Source: Proteobacteria bacterium UBA5122 (GTDB taxonomy: Bacteria > Pseudomonadota > Gammaproteobacteria > Tenderiales > Tenderiaceae). Taken from it: 63,552 nt of DNA. Under the pieces are notes generated by a model, which was given only the letters and a program-made list of their open reading frames with translations, was not told the DNA's origin and did no database searches. The translations under genes were made by a program, and so were the position numbers. Shown here piece by piece: positions 1-9,541 of the stretch. Within the stretch, counting starts at the first letter, position 1. Each line of letters opens with the position of its first letter. Location of the stretch: the NCBI GenBank assembly GCA_002415485.1, contig DHYU01000011.1, positions 2,442 to 65,993 on the forward strand. Direction: 5' to 3'.

Positions 1-653
1 TTGAGGTCGCGCTGGGTATTTTCGATCACCTTGGCGGCTTCGGCCACCCGGATGCTCGACGCACGATGGGTGCCGGCAGCGACGATGCTCCGGTACAACT
101 CGTCGACAAACTCGGCACACTCGGCCGTAGAACCGGATACGACTTTGGTGATCGTCTCGAGCCGGTGCTCCTTGTCGCCGGGGTTGATGCGCTCAGGGCT
201 GTAGCCACAGAAAAAATCCTGGTTATATTTCATGCCAGACAGTGTTTCCATGATTGGCACGCAGACTTCTTCGGTAGCCCCTGGATAAACCGTGGATTCG
301 AAAATAACGATATCGCCGGTTTTGAGCAGTTTTCCAACAGAACGGCTAGCGCTTTCCAGCGGGCTGAGATCAGGGCGCTTGTGATTATCGATGGGGGTCG
401 GAACGGTGACGATGTAGACGTTACAATCAGCGAGGTCTTGAGGATTGCTGGTATAGCTCAGGTGCGTCGCTGTGACCAGTTCTGCTGGTTCTACCTCCAA
501 AGAGCTGTCTTTACCGCTGCGAAGCTCATCAATACGGGCCTGGTTTATATCTAGGCCAAATACAGGCATCTTTTTGCCGAATTCGACTGCCAGCGGCAGT
601 CCAACGTACCCAAGGCCAATCATGCCGATCTTCACATCTTTCATTTTCAACAT
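1..653 (-). CDS. Nucleotide-sugar 6-dehydrogenase, TviB/WbpO/WecC type (5' part only)
   Basis: The minus strand encodes about 217 codons from an ATG at 653 (alternative in-frame ATG at 644) and runs off the left edge without a stop. The N-terminus has the Rossmann motif IGLGYVGLPLAVEF, then TVPTPI, an ESTVYPGATEE segment and the family signature YSPERINPGD. These mark the UDP-glucose/GDP-mannose dehydrogenase superfamily, closest in feel to UDP-GlcNAc/GalNAc(or ManNAc) 6-dehydrogenases, which oxidise C6 to a uronic acid with NAD. The catalytic Cys region lies outside the window. No clear Shine-Dalgarno precedes either ATG. It is divergent from the cyclic-nucleotide-binding gene. With the two UDP-GlcNAc 2-epimerases further right it could supply UDP-ManNAcA; that substrate assignment is inference. 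Confidence 0.9.
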   Translation of the reverse strand, partial: MLKMKDVKIGMIGLGYVGLPLAVEFGKKMPVFGLDINQARIDELRSGKDSSLEVEPAELVTATHLSYTSNPQDLADCNVYIVTVPTPIDNHKRPDLSPLESASRSVGKLLKTGDIVIFESTVYPGATEEVCVPIMETLSGMKYNQDFFCGYSPERINPGDKEHRLETITKVVSGSTAECAEFVDELYRSIVAAGTHRASSIRVAEAAKVIENTQRDL

Positions 654-836
654 TTTGATATTCCGTGACGACAGTTTATAGAGACGCATTAAATGCAATA
701 AATATTGGGTGCTAAAAATAACAAAGACGGCGCCTTTCGTCAGCAAATTTTATGGAAATCGAGTTAGGTTGGCCGGAGTTGTTGCCGTTATATTCCTTGT
801 AATCGTTGAATTGGAGGGCATTTGCGGGCCTGTCTC

Positions 837-843
837 AAGGAGG
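837..843 (+). promoter_or_regulatory. Strong Shine-Dalgarno deciding a GTG start
   Basis: AAGGAGG at 837-843 lies 9 bases before GTG 853. It selects this internal GTG over the longer in-frame reading that begins at 709, whose first 48 codons have no recognisable domain and no ribosome-binding site. Confidence 0.7.
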
Positions 844-852
844 TTTTTGATA

Positions 853-1323
853 GTGAGCGAGCGATTAAGAGAGTTGTTAAGTCGCCCCGAATTTAATGAA
901 AGATATTGGGCGCGAAGGTGTTATCACGGTGGTGATGTGATTTTTAAGGAAGGGGATGATGGGGTAAGCGTGTACGTGGTGTTGCGCGGAAATGTTAGAG
1001 TATCTGCAAGTATTAATATAGAGGGTGGGCGACAGATTCAGCCTGGTTTTAGTGATTTGGGTGAGGGTGAGGTGTTTGGAGAGTTGGCATTGTTTGACAG
1101 GCAGCCTCGTTCAGCGACCGTGGTCGCTATTGATGAAGTAGAACTTGCAGAGATCGATGGCGGCAGATTGTTACGTTTTTTCGACGAGCATCCTGAGCTT
1201 GGATATCCGATTGTACGTGAGCTAACGAACACGATGGTAGGACGATTACGCAAGGCAAATCAACGGGTTTTCTCTCTTTTTGCCTGGGGCTTGAAGGCGC
1301 GAGGGATTGATGACCATTTATGA
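853..1323 (+). CDS. Stand-alone cyclic-nucleotide-binding domain protein
   Basis: About 156 residues, nearly all one cNMP-binding beta-roll. Visible are the entry strand GGDVIFKEGDDG and the phosphate-binding cassette GEVFGELALFDRQPRSATV, with the conserved Gly-Glu-Leu and the Arg that contacts the cyclic phosphate. This domain normally binds cAMP or cGMP. There is no helix-turn-helix, kinase, channel or other effector domain, so it is not a Crp-type activator; it may act by protein-protein contact. The GTG start is set by a strong Shine-Dalgarno. The gene is more AT-rich by eye than the EPS genes and is followed by 162 bases before the EpsB-type gene. Partner and function are unknown. Confidence 0.8.
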   Translation: MSERLRELLSRPEFNERYWARRCYHGGDVIFKEGDDGVSVYVVLRGNVRVSASINIEGGRQIQPGFSDLGEGEVFGELALFDRQPRSATVVAIDEVELAEIDGGRLLRFFDEHPELGYPIVRELTNTMVGRLRKANQRVFSLFAWGLKARGIDDHL

Positions 1324-1485
1324 CTAAGCAAGTGCTCGCTCCAGAATAATTCAAGACGAAGGGAGGTTGAATAGGTGTTTTGGACTGAGGCCAATGCTGG
1401 GTTTGCTGATTTGTACTCCTTTTTCTCCGGCTATTTAGGTAGAATCATCCTGTATTTAAGATATTGCCCAAGGCAGGGCGCGTGA

Positions 1486-2883
1486 ATGTTTAGGATTTTC
1501 AGACACTATATCCCCCGTTCTTTTATTTTGCTGGCCCTATGTGAAGGGGTGATACTGTGGGTGTCACTCGTGATTGGGGTCACGTTGCGCCTAGGGGGAG
1601 GTATCGGTGACGCCCAGTTAGACTATGCACCGCTGTGGCCTAAGGCGCTGGCATTTACCTTGGTGGTCATGGGGAGCATGACTGCCGTGGGCCTGTACAA
1701 GAACAACTTCCGCGATGGTGTGCAGGGGTTGATCATGCGTGCCGGGTTGAGCATGGTGATCGCATTGGTGGCGGCCTCCGTGGTTTTTTATGCCTTCCCA
1801 GTATTGACCATCGGGCGTGGTGTGTTCGCGGTCAGTTTTGTAATTGCACTGCTTGGCATCGTGTGCGCACGGATGGTGTTTTTGCATTTGGTCGGTAAGG
1901 ATGCGCTCAAGCGTAGGATTTTGGTGCTTGGTGCTGGGCGTCGAGCAGAGCAATTTTTACAATTGCGACGCAAGTCCGACCGTTTTGGTCTGAATATCAT
2001 AGGGTATATCCATCTGTCTGGTGAAGAGGATGTGGTACCCAAAGAATTGGTGCTCAACCTTGATGTGCCTCTGTTGGATTATGCACAGCGACAGGGTGTG
2101 CATGAAATTGTCGTGGCGATGGAAGACCGGCGCAGGACCTTTCCAATAGATGACCTGCTGGATTGCCGCATGAGTGGTATCGATGTGGTAGATGCCCAGA
2201 CCTTTTTTGAGCGTCAGCTGGGGCGTATTCAGATTGATCAACTGAATCCGAGTTGGTTTGTCTATTCTGACGGCTTTCAGCATAGCGGCTGGCAGGTGCT
2301 TGGTAAGCGTGCATTTGATATCGCTGCCAGCTTGCTGGTGTTGTTGTTTGCCTGGCCTCTGATGCTTGGTGCGGCACTGGGAATCCTGATTGAAGAGCGC
2401 GGTCGTGGCCCGATTTTCTATCGCCAGGTCCGGGTTGGACAAAACTGGCGTCTATTTCAGGTGTTGAAATTCCGCAGTATGCGGGTGGATGCCGAGAAGG
2501 ATGGCGTTGCCCGCTGGGCAAACAAGAACGACGACCGGGTGACCAGGGTCGGCAAATTTATCCGGCGCACACGTATCGACGAGCTGCCGCAGCTGTTAAA
2601 TGTGTTGCGTGGCGATATGAGTTTCGTTGGGCCGCGACCGGAGCGTCCTGAGTTCGTTGAGCAGTTTGCCGAACGTATCCCTTATTATGCTGAGCGCCAT
2701 CGGGTAAAGCCAGGGATTACGGGCTGGGCGCAGGTGCGTTATCCATACGGCGCGTCTGAGAAGGATACGATCGAAAAACTACAGTACGACCTTTACTATG
2801 TTAAGAACTATAGCCTCTTTCTCGATATGCTGATTTTGTTACAGACAGCAGAGGTTGTGGTCTGGGGTGAAGGGGTCCGTTAG
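1486..2883 (+). CDS. EpsB-type undecaprenyl-phosphate sugar phosphotransferase (XrtA/PEP-CTERM locus)
   Basis: 465 residues. Residues 1-135 contain four or five membrane helices; 143-260 form a Rossmann-like CoA-binding-type domain (ILVLGAGRRAEQF); 273-465 are the bacterial sugar transferase domain, with FRSMRVDAEKDG, DELPQLLNVLRGDMSFVGPRP (split here: DELPQLLNVL about 365-374, SFVGPRP about 379-385) and ITGWAQVRYPYGASE. This architecture transfers a sugar-1-phosphate to undecaprenyl phosphate in the inner membrane and so starts the EPS repeat unit. It matches the family linked to PEP-CTERM loci. It lies 70 bases upstream of prsK in the same direction. The exact sugar is not readable from sequence. 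Confidence 0.93.
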   Translation: MFRIFRHYIPRSFILLALCEGVILWVSLVIGVTLRLGGGIGDAQLDYAPLWPKALAFTLVVMGSMTAVGLYKNNFRDGVQGLIMRAGLSMVIALVAASVVFYAFPVLTIGRGVFAVSFVIALLGIVCARMVFLHLVGKDALKRRILVLGAGRRAEQFLQLRRKSDRFGLNIIGYIHLSGEEDVVPKELVLNLDVPLLDYAQRQGVHEIVVAMEDRRRTFPIDDLLDCRMSGIDVVDAQTFFERQLGRIQIDQLNPSWFVYSDGFQHSGWQVLGKRAFDIAASLLVLLFAWPLMLGAALGILIEERGRGPIFYRQVRVGQNWRLFQVLKFRSMRVDAEKDGVARWANKNDDRVTRVGKFIRRTRIDELPQLLNVLRGDMSFVGPRPERPEFVEQFAERIPYYAERHRVKPGITGWAQVRYPYGASEKDTIEKLQYDLYYVKNYSLFLDMLILLQTAEVVVWGEGVR

Positions 2884-2953
2884 TGATGTCGATGATGTGG
2901 GAGAGGGCTGGTAGTACAGAGTCACGTCATCGTCATCCTGGGGGCTGTTTGTA

Positions 2954-5011
2954 ATGGAGTGGAGCGTGGGCGCGCTGAGCTATGGACTGACAGCGTTTGC
3001 CTATCTGATTTTCTCCGCGCTGGCCTTTACCAGTTGGCGTGGGCGTCTTCATGGTGGACTGTTAGTCGGTGCGGTTGCAATGACCGCAGTATGGGCGGCA
3101 TTTCTCGCCTATCAGGCAAATTCCAATTATCAGCAGCTGGATTTGATTCCATTGCTTGAAATCATGCGCAACCTGGCCTGGTTGCTATTCTTGATCAAGC
3201 TTATTGAACTTGCGGTACACGGCGAAGGCCCCAGCCGCTTCACTCGTTATCATCTAGCGGTAATGATTTTGTCTACCGTGGCGATCGCCAGTTATATGCT
3301 CTTGCCGACGTTTACGTCGATCGAAGGTGCGGCGCCACAGCTCATCGCCCATCTGTTGATGGTGGTATTCGGCCTGGTTTTGGTGGAGCAAATGTTCCGC
3401 AATAGCCGCCCTGAGCAACGTTGGGCGATCAAATATCTGTGTTTTGGTCTCGGGGGAATGTTCGCCTACGACTTTTTTCTTTATTCCCATGCCTTGATGT
3501 TTGGCTCACTGGACACCGCCCTGTGGGAGGCGCGTGGTTTCGTGCAGTTGGTGGTCCTGCCATTGTTGGCCGTGTCGGTGATGCGCAATCCACAGTGGTC
3601 GCTGCAGGTATCGGTGTCGCGTGGTGTGGTCTTTCATACCGCCACCTTGGTCGCAGCGGGCGGTTATTTAATCGTGATGGCCTTCGTTGGTTGGGGGATT
3701 CGTTACTACGGTGGTAGCTGGGGGGTGATCGGGCAGGCGATTTTCCTGTTTGGCGCACTGGTCATGCTGATTGTGCTGTTGTTTTCCGGCCAAATGCGTG
3801 CACGGCTGCGGGTGTTTCTGAGCAAACACTTTTTCAACTATCGTTATGATTACCGGCGCGAATGGCTGCATCTGATCAATGTATTGTCAACAGAAGAGCT
3901 TGGGCCGCGATTTAAGGAGCGGGTGGTCCAGGTTCTGGCTGAGTTGGTGGATAGCGGTGGTGGTTGTCTCTGGCTGAAGAAGGGAGACGTGTTTCAGGTG
4001 GCAGGGCGCTTTAATCTCGCGGAAACACAGCCGATGTGCGATATCGCCTTGGGTGCCGCATTGCCACAGTTTATGGTTAAAAAACAATGGATTGTGGATT
4101 TGCATGAGTTGGCGGCCGAGCCTGATATTTATGATAACTTGGAAGTGCCGCCGTGTTTTGAGACCATGAAAAACGGATGGTTGTTGGTTCCGCTGCTGCA
4201 TCATGGTGCCTTGTATGGCTTTATACTGCTCCTGAACCCGCTCGCGCCGCGTAGTATCAACTGGGAAGATCGCGATCTGTTGAAGACTGTAGGTAGTCAG
4301 GCCGCGAGTTATCTCGCGTTGGCTGATGCCAGTGAGGCCTTGATGGATGCCCGTCAGTTCGAGGCGTTTAACCGGTTGTCGGCATATGTAGTGCACGATT
4401 TGAAAAACGTGGTCGGCCAGTTATCGCTGGTAGCGGAGAATAGCAAGCGTTTCCGTGATAACCAGGAGTTTGTCGATGATGCCTTCTCAACGGTTGAGAA
4501 TGCAGTTGCCAAGATGCAGCGTATGCTGGCCCAGCTACGTCAGGGGCGGCCGGCAGCGGCGGAGGCGAGGGCGCTGGAGTTGGAGCGTCTGATTAAACAG
4601 GCGGTAGGCTCACAGTCTAAGAATGTACCTAAGCCGGTACTCGAGGGTGAAATACCAAATCTGAGGGTGCTGGGGGATCGAGACCGTCTGCAGTCAGTGA
4701 TCGAACACGTGATAAATAACGCGCAGGATGCCACCCCTAAAAATGGATGGGTGAAGGTGGCGTGTGGGTTTGATCCTGCGGGATATGCGGTAGTGGATAT
4801 TTCTGATAATGGTTGTGGCATGGATGCCGAATTTATCAGTCAGCGGTTGTTCAAACCGTTTGATACAACCAAGGGCAATGCGGGGATGGGGATAGGCGCC
4901 TACGAATGCCGAGAGGTAATACAGGCGCTGGGCGGTCGGGTAGAGGTCGAGAGCACGCCAGGTTTAGGTACACGGTTTCGTTTGATGATACCGCTATTGG
5001 CAGAGGTTTGA
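2954..5011 (+). CDS. prsK: PEP-CTERM system membrane histidine kinase PrsK
   Basis: 685 residues. The N-terminal about 285 residues hold a series of hydrophobic helices (membrane sensor); a GAF-like segment follows (about 310-460), then the dimerisation helix with the phospho-acceptor His481 in VVHDLKNVVGQ, and a HATPase domain with N-box VINNAQDAT (about 586), DISDNGCGM and GMGIGAYECREV. This is the architecture of PrsK, the kinase whose species distribution matches that of the PEP-CTERM sigma-54 motif. It sits 54 bases before the response regulator gene, forming a cognate pair. The signal sensed is unknown. Confidence 0.93.
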   Translation: MEWSVGALSYGLTAFAYLIFSALAFTSWRGRLHGGLLVGAVAMTAVWAAFLAYQANSNYQQLDLIPLLEIMRNLAWLLFLIKLIELAVHGEGPSRFTRYHLAVMILSTVAIASYMLLPTFTSIEGAAPQLIAHLLMVVFGLVLVEQMFRNSRPEQRWAIKYLCFGLGGMFAYDFFLYSHALMFGSLDTALWEARGFVQLVVLPLLAVSVMRNPQWSLQVSVSRGVVFHTATLVAAGGYLIVMAFVGWGIRYYGGSWGVIGQAIFLFGALVMLIVLLFSGQMRARLRVFLSKHFFNYRYDYRREWLHLINVLSTEELGPRFKERVVQVLAELVDSGGGCLWLKKGDVFQVAGRFNLAETQPMCDIALGAALPQFMVKKQWIVDLHELAAEPDIYDNLEVPPCFETMKNGWLLVPLLHHGALYGFILLLNPLAPRSINWEDRDLLKTVGSQAASYLALADASEALMDARQFEAFNRLSAYVVHDLKNVVGQLSLVAENSKRFRDNQEFVDDAFSTVENAVAKMQRMLAQLRQGRPAAAEARALELERLIKQAVGSQSKNVPKPVLEGEIPNLRVLGDRDRLQSVIEHVINNAQDATPKNGWVKVACGFDPAGYAVVDISDNGCGMDAEFISQRLFKPFDTTKGNAGMGIGAYECREVIQALGGRVEVESTPGLGTRFRLMIPLLAEV

Positions 5012-5065
5012 GGTCGTTCCAGTCGTAAGCATTGACGCCGTTGATGAGGCAGGGAGAAGAGTAGT

Positions 5066-6427
5066 TTGAGTCGTTCAAAACAATCTCAAAAGAAATTATT
5101 GGTTATAGAAGATGACCCAGGGCTGCAGAGTCAGCTCAAGTGGTGTTTCGATGGCTATAAGGTTGTTATTGCTGGAGATCGCGAAGAAGGCTTGAGTCAA
5201 GTCAGGCGTATTGAACCACCGGTTGTTTTGCTCGATTTAGGGTTGCCGCCTGACCCTGAAAATGCCAGCGAAGGTTTGGCAGCACTGGAGCAGATTCTGA
5301 AAATTGCCCCATCCACCAAGGTGATCGTTGTTACTGGTAATGATGATCGCGCCAATGCCGTGGCGGCGATTGCGCGTGGTGCCTATGACTTTTATCAAAA
5401 ACCGGTCGAAGCTGATGTTTTGGGCTTGATCGTCGATCGTGCCTATCAATTGTACGAGCTCGAAGAAGAAAATCGTCAGCTGGTGAACAATATGGTCAGC
5501 TCACCGATCTCAGGCATCATAGCCTGTAGCCCGCAAATGATGAAGTTATGTCGAAATGTCGAGAAGATCGCGCCGACTGGTGTGACGACCTTACTGCTGG
5601 GTGAGAGTGGTACCGGCAAAGAGGTCATTGCCCGTGCACTGCATGAGCTCAGCGACCGGGCTAAAAATAGGTTCGTTGCGATTAACTGTGGTGCGATCCC
5701 CGAAACCTTGCTGGAGAGTGAGTTGTTCGGCTACGAGAAGGGCGCGTTTACCGGTGCGACTAAACAGACGATTGGTAAAATTGAATATGCCGATGGTGGC
5801 ACGTTGTTCCTGGATGAAATCGGTGATATCCCCGCATCGCTGCAGGTCAAACTGCTACGTTTCTTGCAGGAGCGCATTATTGAGCGCCTCGGTGCTCGCG
5901 GTGAGATTCCGGTCGATGTACGCGTGATATGTGCCACTCACCAGAATTTGACCGAGTTGGTTGGTAGGGGCGATTTCCGTGAAGACCTGTATTACCGCAT
6001 CAGTGAGATCTCACTCAAGATACCGCCGCTGCGGGAGCGTGATGGTGACCCAGTTCTATTGGCGCGCATGTTTCTAGAGCATTTCAGCCAAGCACACGGT
6101 CGCAATATTCGTGGTTATACCGAAGATGCACTTGCTGCGATTGAACACTATGCCTGGCCTGGCAATGTGCGCGAAATGGAAAACAAGGTTAAGCGCGCAG
6201 TCATCATGGCGGATGGCAATCAAGTTACAGCTGAAGAACTGGAGCTTGATGAGGTGAGTGTCGGGCCGGCATTGCGAACTTTGAAGGAAGAAAAAGAAAT
6301 TCTGGAACGCAAAGTGATTACCCGGGCACTGGGGCTTTACGATAACAACGTTTCACTGGTGGCAGATGCCCTGGGGATTAGCCGGCCCACTATGTATGAT
6401 TTGATGAATAAGTACGGTCTCAAATAG
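5066..6427 (+). CDS. prsR: PEP-CTERM-box sigma-54 response regulator PrsR
   Basis: 453 residues from a TTG start, supported by AGGGAGA eight bases upstream (5051-5057). Receiver domain about 9-125, with acidic pocket E15/D16/D17, phospho-acceptor D57 in VVLLDLGLPP and K112. AAA+ domain with Walker A GESGTGKE (179-186), sigma-54 contact loop GAFTGA (226-231) and Walker B GGTLFLDEIG. C-terminal Fis-type helix-turn-helix (about 410-453, ALGISRPTMYDLM). It should be an enhancer-binding activator phosphorylated by PrsK. A target candidate with a GG-N10-GC promoter lies near 12543 in front of the PEP-CTERM gene. Confidence 0.95.
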   Translation: MSRSKQSQKKLLVIEDDPGLQSQLKWCFDGYKVVIAGDREEGLSQVRRIEPPVVLLDLGLPPDPENASEGLAALEQILKIAPSTKVIVVTGNDDRANAVAAIARGAYDFYQKPVEADVLGLIVDRAYQLYELEEENRQLVNNMVSSPISGIIACSPQMMKLCRNVEKIAPTGVTTLLLGESGTGKEVIARALHELSDRAKNRFVAINCGAIPETLLESELFGYEKGAFTGATKQTIGKIEYADGGTLFLDEIGDIPASLQVKLLRFLQERIIERLGARGEIPVDVRVICATHQNLTELVGRGDFREDLYYRISEISLKIPPLRERDGDPVLLARMFLEHFSQAHGRNIRGYTEDALAAIEHYAWPGNVREMENKVKRAVIMADGNQVTAEELELDEVSVGPALRTLKEEKEILERKVITRALGLYDNNVSLVADALGISRPTMYDLMNKYGLK

Positions 6428-6467
6428 CAGCGCTCATGAATTCTGCTACTTCACACGGAGATGGAAT

Positions 6468-9242
6468 GTGAACGGAACAAACAAAACTTCTTTGGGGTAT
6501 ATGATGGCGGCCGGTGTACTACTGGCATCAGCGTCTACAGCATTGTTGGCGGATACAGTTGATGAATATGTTATGCGCGCTCAGAGCCATTTGCAGGATA
6601 AGAAATACTCTGCCAGCGTGATTGAGCTCAAGAACGCATTACAAAAAGATCCGCAAAACGCGAAAGCACGTTTCTTGTTGGGAGATGTGTATTTGGCGCA
6701 GGGCGATGGAGCTAATGCCGAGAAGGAATTTGAACGTGCCTTAGAGCTAGGGTCTGCAGTAGAAGATGTAATGCCTTTGCTGGGGCGGGCGCTACTTTAT
6801 CAAGGCAAGGCTTCAGACATTCTGCAGAAAATTAAGCTGCCGGATACTGCATCTGCCAAGGCGCGGGCAGAGATACTGAGTGTGCATGGTGATGCCTTGG
6901 TGATGGAGCGCAATTTTGATGAAGCATTAAAGCAATATGATGCGGCCTTAGCAATCGACGCGAACAATGCCGGTGCAATGTTAGGCAAGGGACGCTTGGC
7001 ATTGTTGAATGGCAAGCAGGATCAGGCCCGAGATTGGACAGATAAAGCATTGGCGCAGGACCCCGATTATGTCGATGCGCTTGTTGTCAAAGCTGAATTG
7101 CTTCGTAGTGCAGGAGATAACCAAAAAGCTCTGGCAACCTATGAACACGCGGCGCGTGTAAGGCCAGGTTATCTGCCAGTGCTGCTAGGCAAGGCAACAA
7201 GTCATGTCGCATTACGGCAGTTTGATGCTGCTTGGCAGGATCTGGAGCGAGTATTGAAGGTCGCACCTCAGCAAGTCATGGCTAATTATCTAAAGGCTGT
7301 GATTCATGTGCAGCAAAAGGAAATGGTGCAGGCGAATGAGGCATTGTCCATTGTATTAAAGAATGCCCCCAACCACCCTCAAGCCCAGTTGCTGGCGGGT
7401 ATGTTGAATTATATAGAGGGCAAGATGGAGCAGGCTGAATACTATTTGCGTAGGGTTGTGGCAATGGCTCCAAATCACATTCCTGCACGTAAGGCATTGG
7501 CGGCGACATACCTTCGTTTAAAACGACCTAAAGATGCCATCAATACGCTCGACGTGGTTGGTGCTTCCTCTAACGATGCACAGTTGTTGGCTCTGCTCGG
7601 ATCTGCGTATTTGCAGAGCGGTGATCCGGATACGGGAAATAAATATTTAATGAAGGCGGCAGAATTGGCGCCGGATGTTGCTGCTGTGCGGGCCCAGTTG
7701 GCACTTGGTCATTTATTGACGGGTGATGATGCTGCAGCTACGGATGAGTTGCAGTCGGCGGTGGAGTTGGATCAGGGATTGATACAGGCGGATATTTTGC
7801 TTGTGTATGCACATATACGCGCCAAGGAATTCGATAAGGCATTGAGCGTAGCGAATGCAATGGTGAAAAAGAACCCAGAGGATACGGTAGCCCTAAATCT
7901 GTTGGGGGCTGTGTATTCTGAGAAAGGGGAGCTCAAGCAGGCTGAATCTCAATTTAAGCGTATTATCCAAGTTGAGCCGACGCATGCGGGAGCGCGCATG
8001 GCCTTGGCTAAGCTCGCCCTGGATAACAAAGATTTTAAAGGCGCCAAGTCTTACTATCAGCAAATTTTAAAGCATGATAGCAAACATGTTCCTGCAATGA
8101 TGGCGCTTGCGCGGCTCGCAGAACAAGATGGTGGTGCAGATCAGGCTTTAAGCTGGGTGGAGAAGGCCCGTGCAGCGAACGACAAGGCATTGGAACCTAG
8201 GGTGACATTGGTCAATGCGTATTTGGGGCGTCGAGAATCATTAAAGGCGTTGGCAATTGCGCGGGAGGCTTACGGCATTCAGCCGGAAAACCCTTTGGTT
8301 CTTGAAATGCTGGGCAAGGCTCAGTTGGCAACAGATGACTTGGCAAGTGCTATTTCCACCTATGAAATCCTGGCGAATAAGCTTCCAGATTCTCCTGCCG
8401 CGCACGTATTGATTGCTCAGGCCTATATAACCAAGAAGCGTTGGCAGGATGCAAAAGTCTCTGTTGATAAGGCATTGAGTCTGCAGCCACAGAATGCCCA
8501 ACTCAAACTGATGTCAGGTCGAATTGCGTTAGAACTAAATCAATTGACTAAGGCCAGAAAGGTTGCGCGTGAACTACAGACTACGGAGGGGGCGTCGGCT
8601 GCCGGCTTTGAGCTTGAGGCCGATGTGTACTCGTTAGAGGGGAAGCATGCTCAGGCGGTTCAGGCATATAAGAAAATGTATGAAAAGGCGCCTAATACAA
8701 ACTCATTGCTGAAGTTGGTGCGTTCTATGAGGATGGCTGGCGAGGGGGGGAGAGAAGCCCTCATGGAAGAGTGGCTCAAAAAACAGCCCATGGACTCCAA
8801 TGTGCGCATGGTGTTGGCGGCGGCTTACCAGAATGAGGCTGGTTACGATAATGCTATTCGTCATTATTTAGAGGTCGCGAAGCAATTGCCTGACAATGTT
8901 GTTGCGAATAATAACCTTGCGTGGTTGTTGGGTGAGCGTGGTGATCCACGTGCGCTGGAGTTTGCTGAAAAGGCATATAGTTTGGCGCCGGATAATCCAG
9001 CTGTTATGGATACCGCAGGCTGGGTAATGGTAAACGCTGGTAAGGTCAATCGTGGGTTGTTGTTGTTGCAGGAAGCGAGCACCAAAGCGCCGCATATGCC
9101 GGAGATTCGATATCATCTGGCTTCTGCGTTGCAGAAGGCCGGGCGTCAAGATGAAGCCAAGAAAGAGTTGCAGCGTTTGTTGCGCGACCACGCAGAGTTT
9201 AGCGAGCGAGGAAAGGCTCAGCAGTTATTAAATAGCCTGTAA
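6468..9242 (+). CDS. prsT: PEP-CTERM system TPR-repeat protein PrsT, copy 1 (no lipobox)
   Basis: 924 residues from a GTG at 6468 with CGGAG seven bases upstream. The N-terminus is a secretion signal (hydrophobic stretch about 10-27, ending ASTALLADTVDEY) but lacks the Cys of a lipobox, so this copy looks periplasmic rather than lipidated. The rest is a long array of tetratricopeptide repeats (for example LLGDVYLAQGDGANAEKEFE, LLGAVYSEKGELKQAESQFK). PrsT is the third member of the PrsK-PrsR-PrsT set associated with PEP-CTERM systems; its biochemical role is not established, and TPR arrays usually scaffold protein contacts. It follows prsR by 40 bases, so co-transcription is likely. A paralogue is encoded convergently just downstream. 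Confidence 0.92.
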   Translation: MNGTNKTSLGYMMAAGVLLASASTALLADTVDEYVMRAQSHLQDKKYSASVIELKNALQKDPQNAKARFLLGDVYLAQGDGANAEKEFERALELGSAVEDVMPLLGRALLYQGKASDILQKIKLPDTASAKARAEILSVHGDALVMERNFDEALKQYDAALAIDANNAGAMLGKGRLALLNGKQDQARDWTDKALAQDPDYVDALVVKAELLRSAGDNQKALATYEHAARVRPGYLPVLLGKATSHVALRQFDAAWQDLERVLKVAPQQVMANYLKAVIHVQQKEMVQANEALSIVLKNAPNHPQAQLLAGMLNYIEGKMEQAEYYLRRVVAMAPNHIPARKALAATYLRLKRPKDAINTLDVVGASSNDAQLLALLGSAYLQSGDPDTGNKYLMKAAELAPDVAAVRAQLALGHLLTGDDAAATDELQSAVELDQGLIQADILLVYAHIRAKEFDKALSVANAMVKKNPEDTVALNLLGAVYSEKGELKQAESQFKRIIQVEPTHAGARMALAKLALDNKDFKGAKSYYQQILKHDSKHVPAMMALARLAEQDGGADQALSWVEKARAANDKALEPRVTLVNAYLGRRESLKALAIAREAYGIQPENPLVLEMLGKAQLATDDLASAISTYEILANKLPDSPAAHVLIAQAYITKKRWQDAKVSVDKALSLQPQNAQLKLMSGRIALELNQLTKARKVARELQTTEGASAAGFELEADVYSLEGKHAQAVQAYKKMYEKAPNTNSLLKLVRSMRMAGEGGREALMEEWLKKQPMDSNVRMVLAAAYQNEAGYDNAIRHYLEVAKQLPDNVVANNNLAWLLGERGDPRALEFAEKAYSLAPDNPAVMDTAGWVMVNAGKVNRGLLLLQEASTKAPHMPEIRYHLASALQKAGRQDEAKKELQRLLRDHAEFSERGKAQQLLNSL

Positions 9243-9541
9243 GCGATTTCTAATTTGAGCGGATAGTCAGCGGTTGACTGGCGTGGGCTGTCAGCTCAAG
9301 TTTAGTCTGCCAATCTTTTTGGCGGATCTTATGAATGCCCTGCGGGATTTTTGTATTGGTTGCCGGAGCGTTCTGAAATGTGCCTCAAAGTGGTGGTGCT
9401 GGTTACAGCAGGAGGCGCGCACGTTCCCTTTCATCTTTTAGGTGAGCCCGCTTTCTGTCAGCATCAAACACCTGCTTGTCTTTTAGTTAGGAGGTAGTTC
9501 AAACATGTTGAACTACCTCCGTTCTTTCCATCAAGAAGTTG
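9243..9541. other. Intergenic stretch between the two convergent prsT genes
   Basis: About 300 bases without a credible coding region. The only structure I see is the inverted repeat at 9490-9520, listed separately. No promoter is expected here because both flanking genes end at this stretch. Confidence 0.6.
9490..9520. terminator. Perfect 13-bp hairpin between convergent genes, probable bidirectional terminator
   Basis: GGAGGTAGTTCAA (9490-9502), a five-base loop ACATG and the exact reverse complement (9508-9520). Placement between two convergent gene ends fits a shared terminator. The following T-rich tracts are poor on both strands, so it could instead be an mRNA 3'-end stabiliser. Confidence 0.55.
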
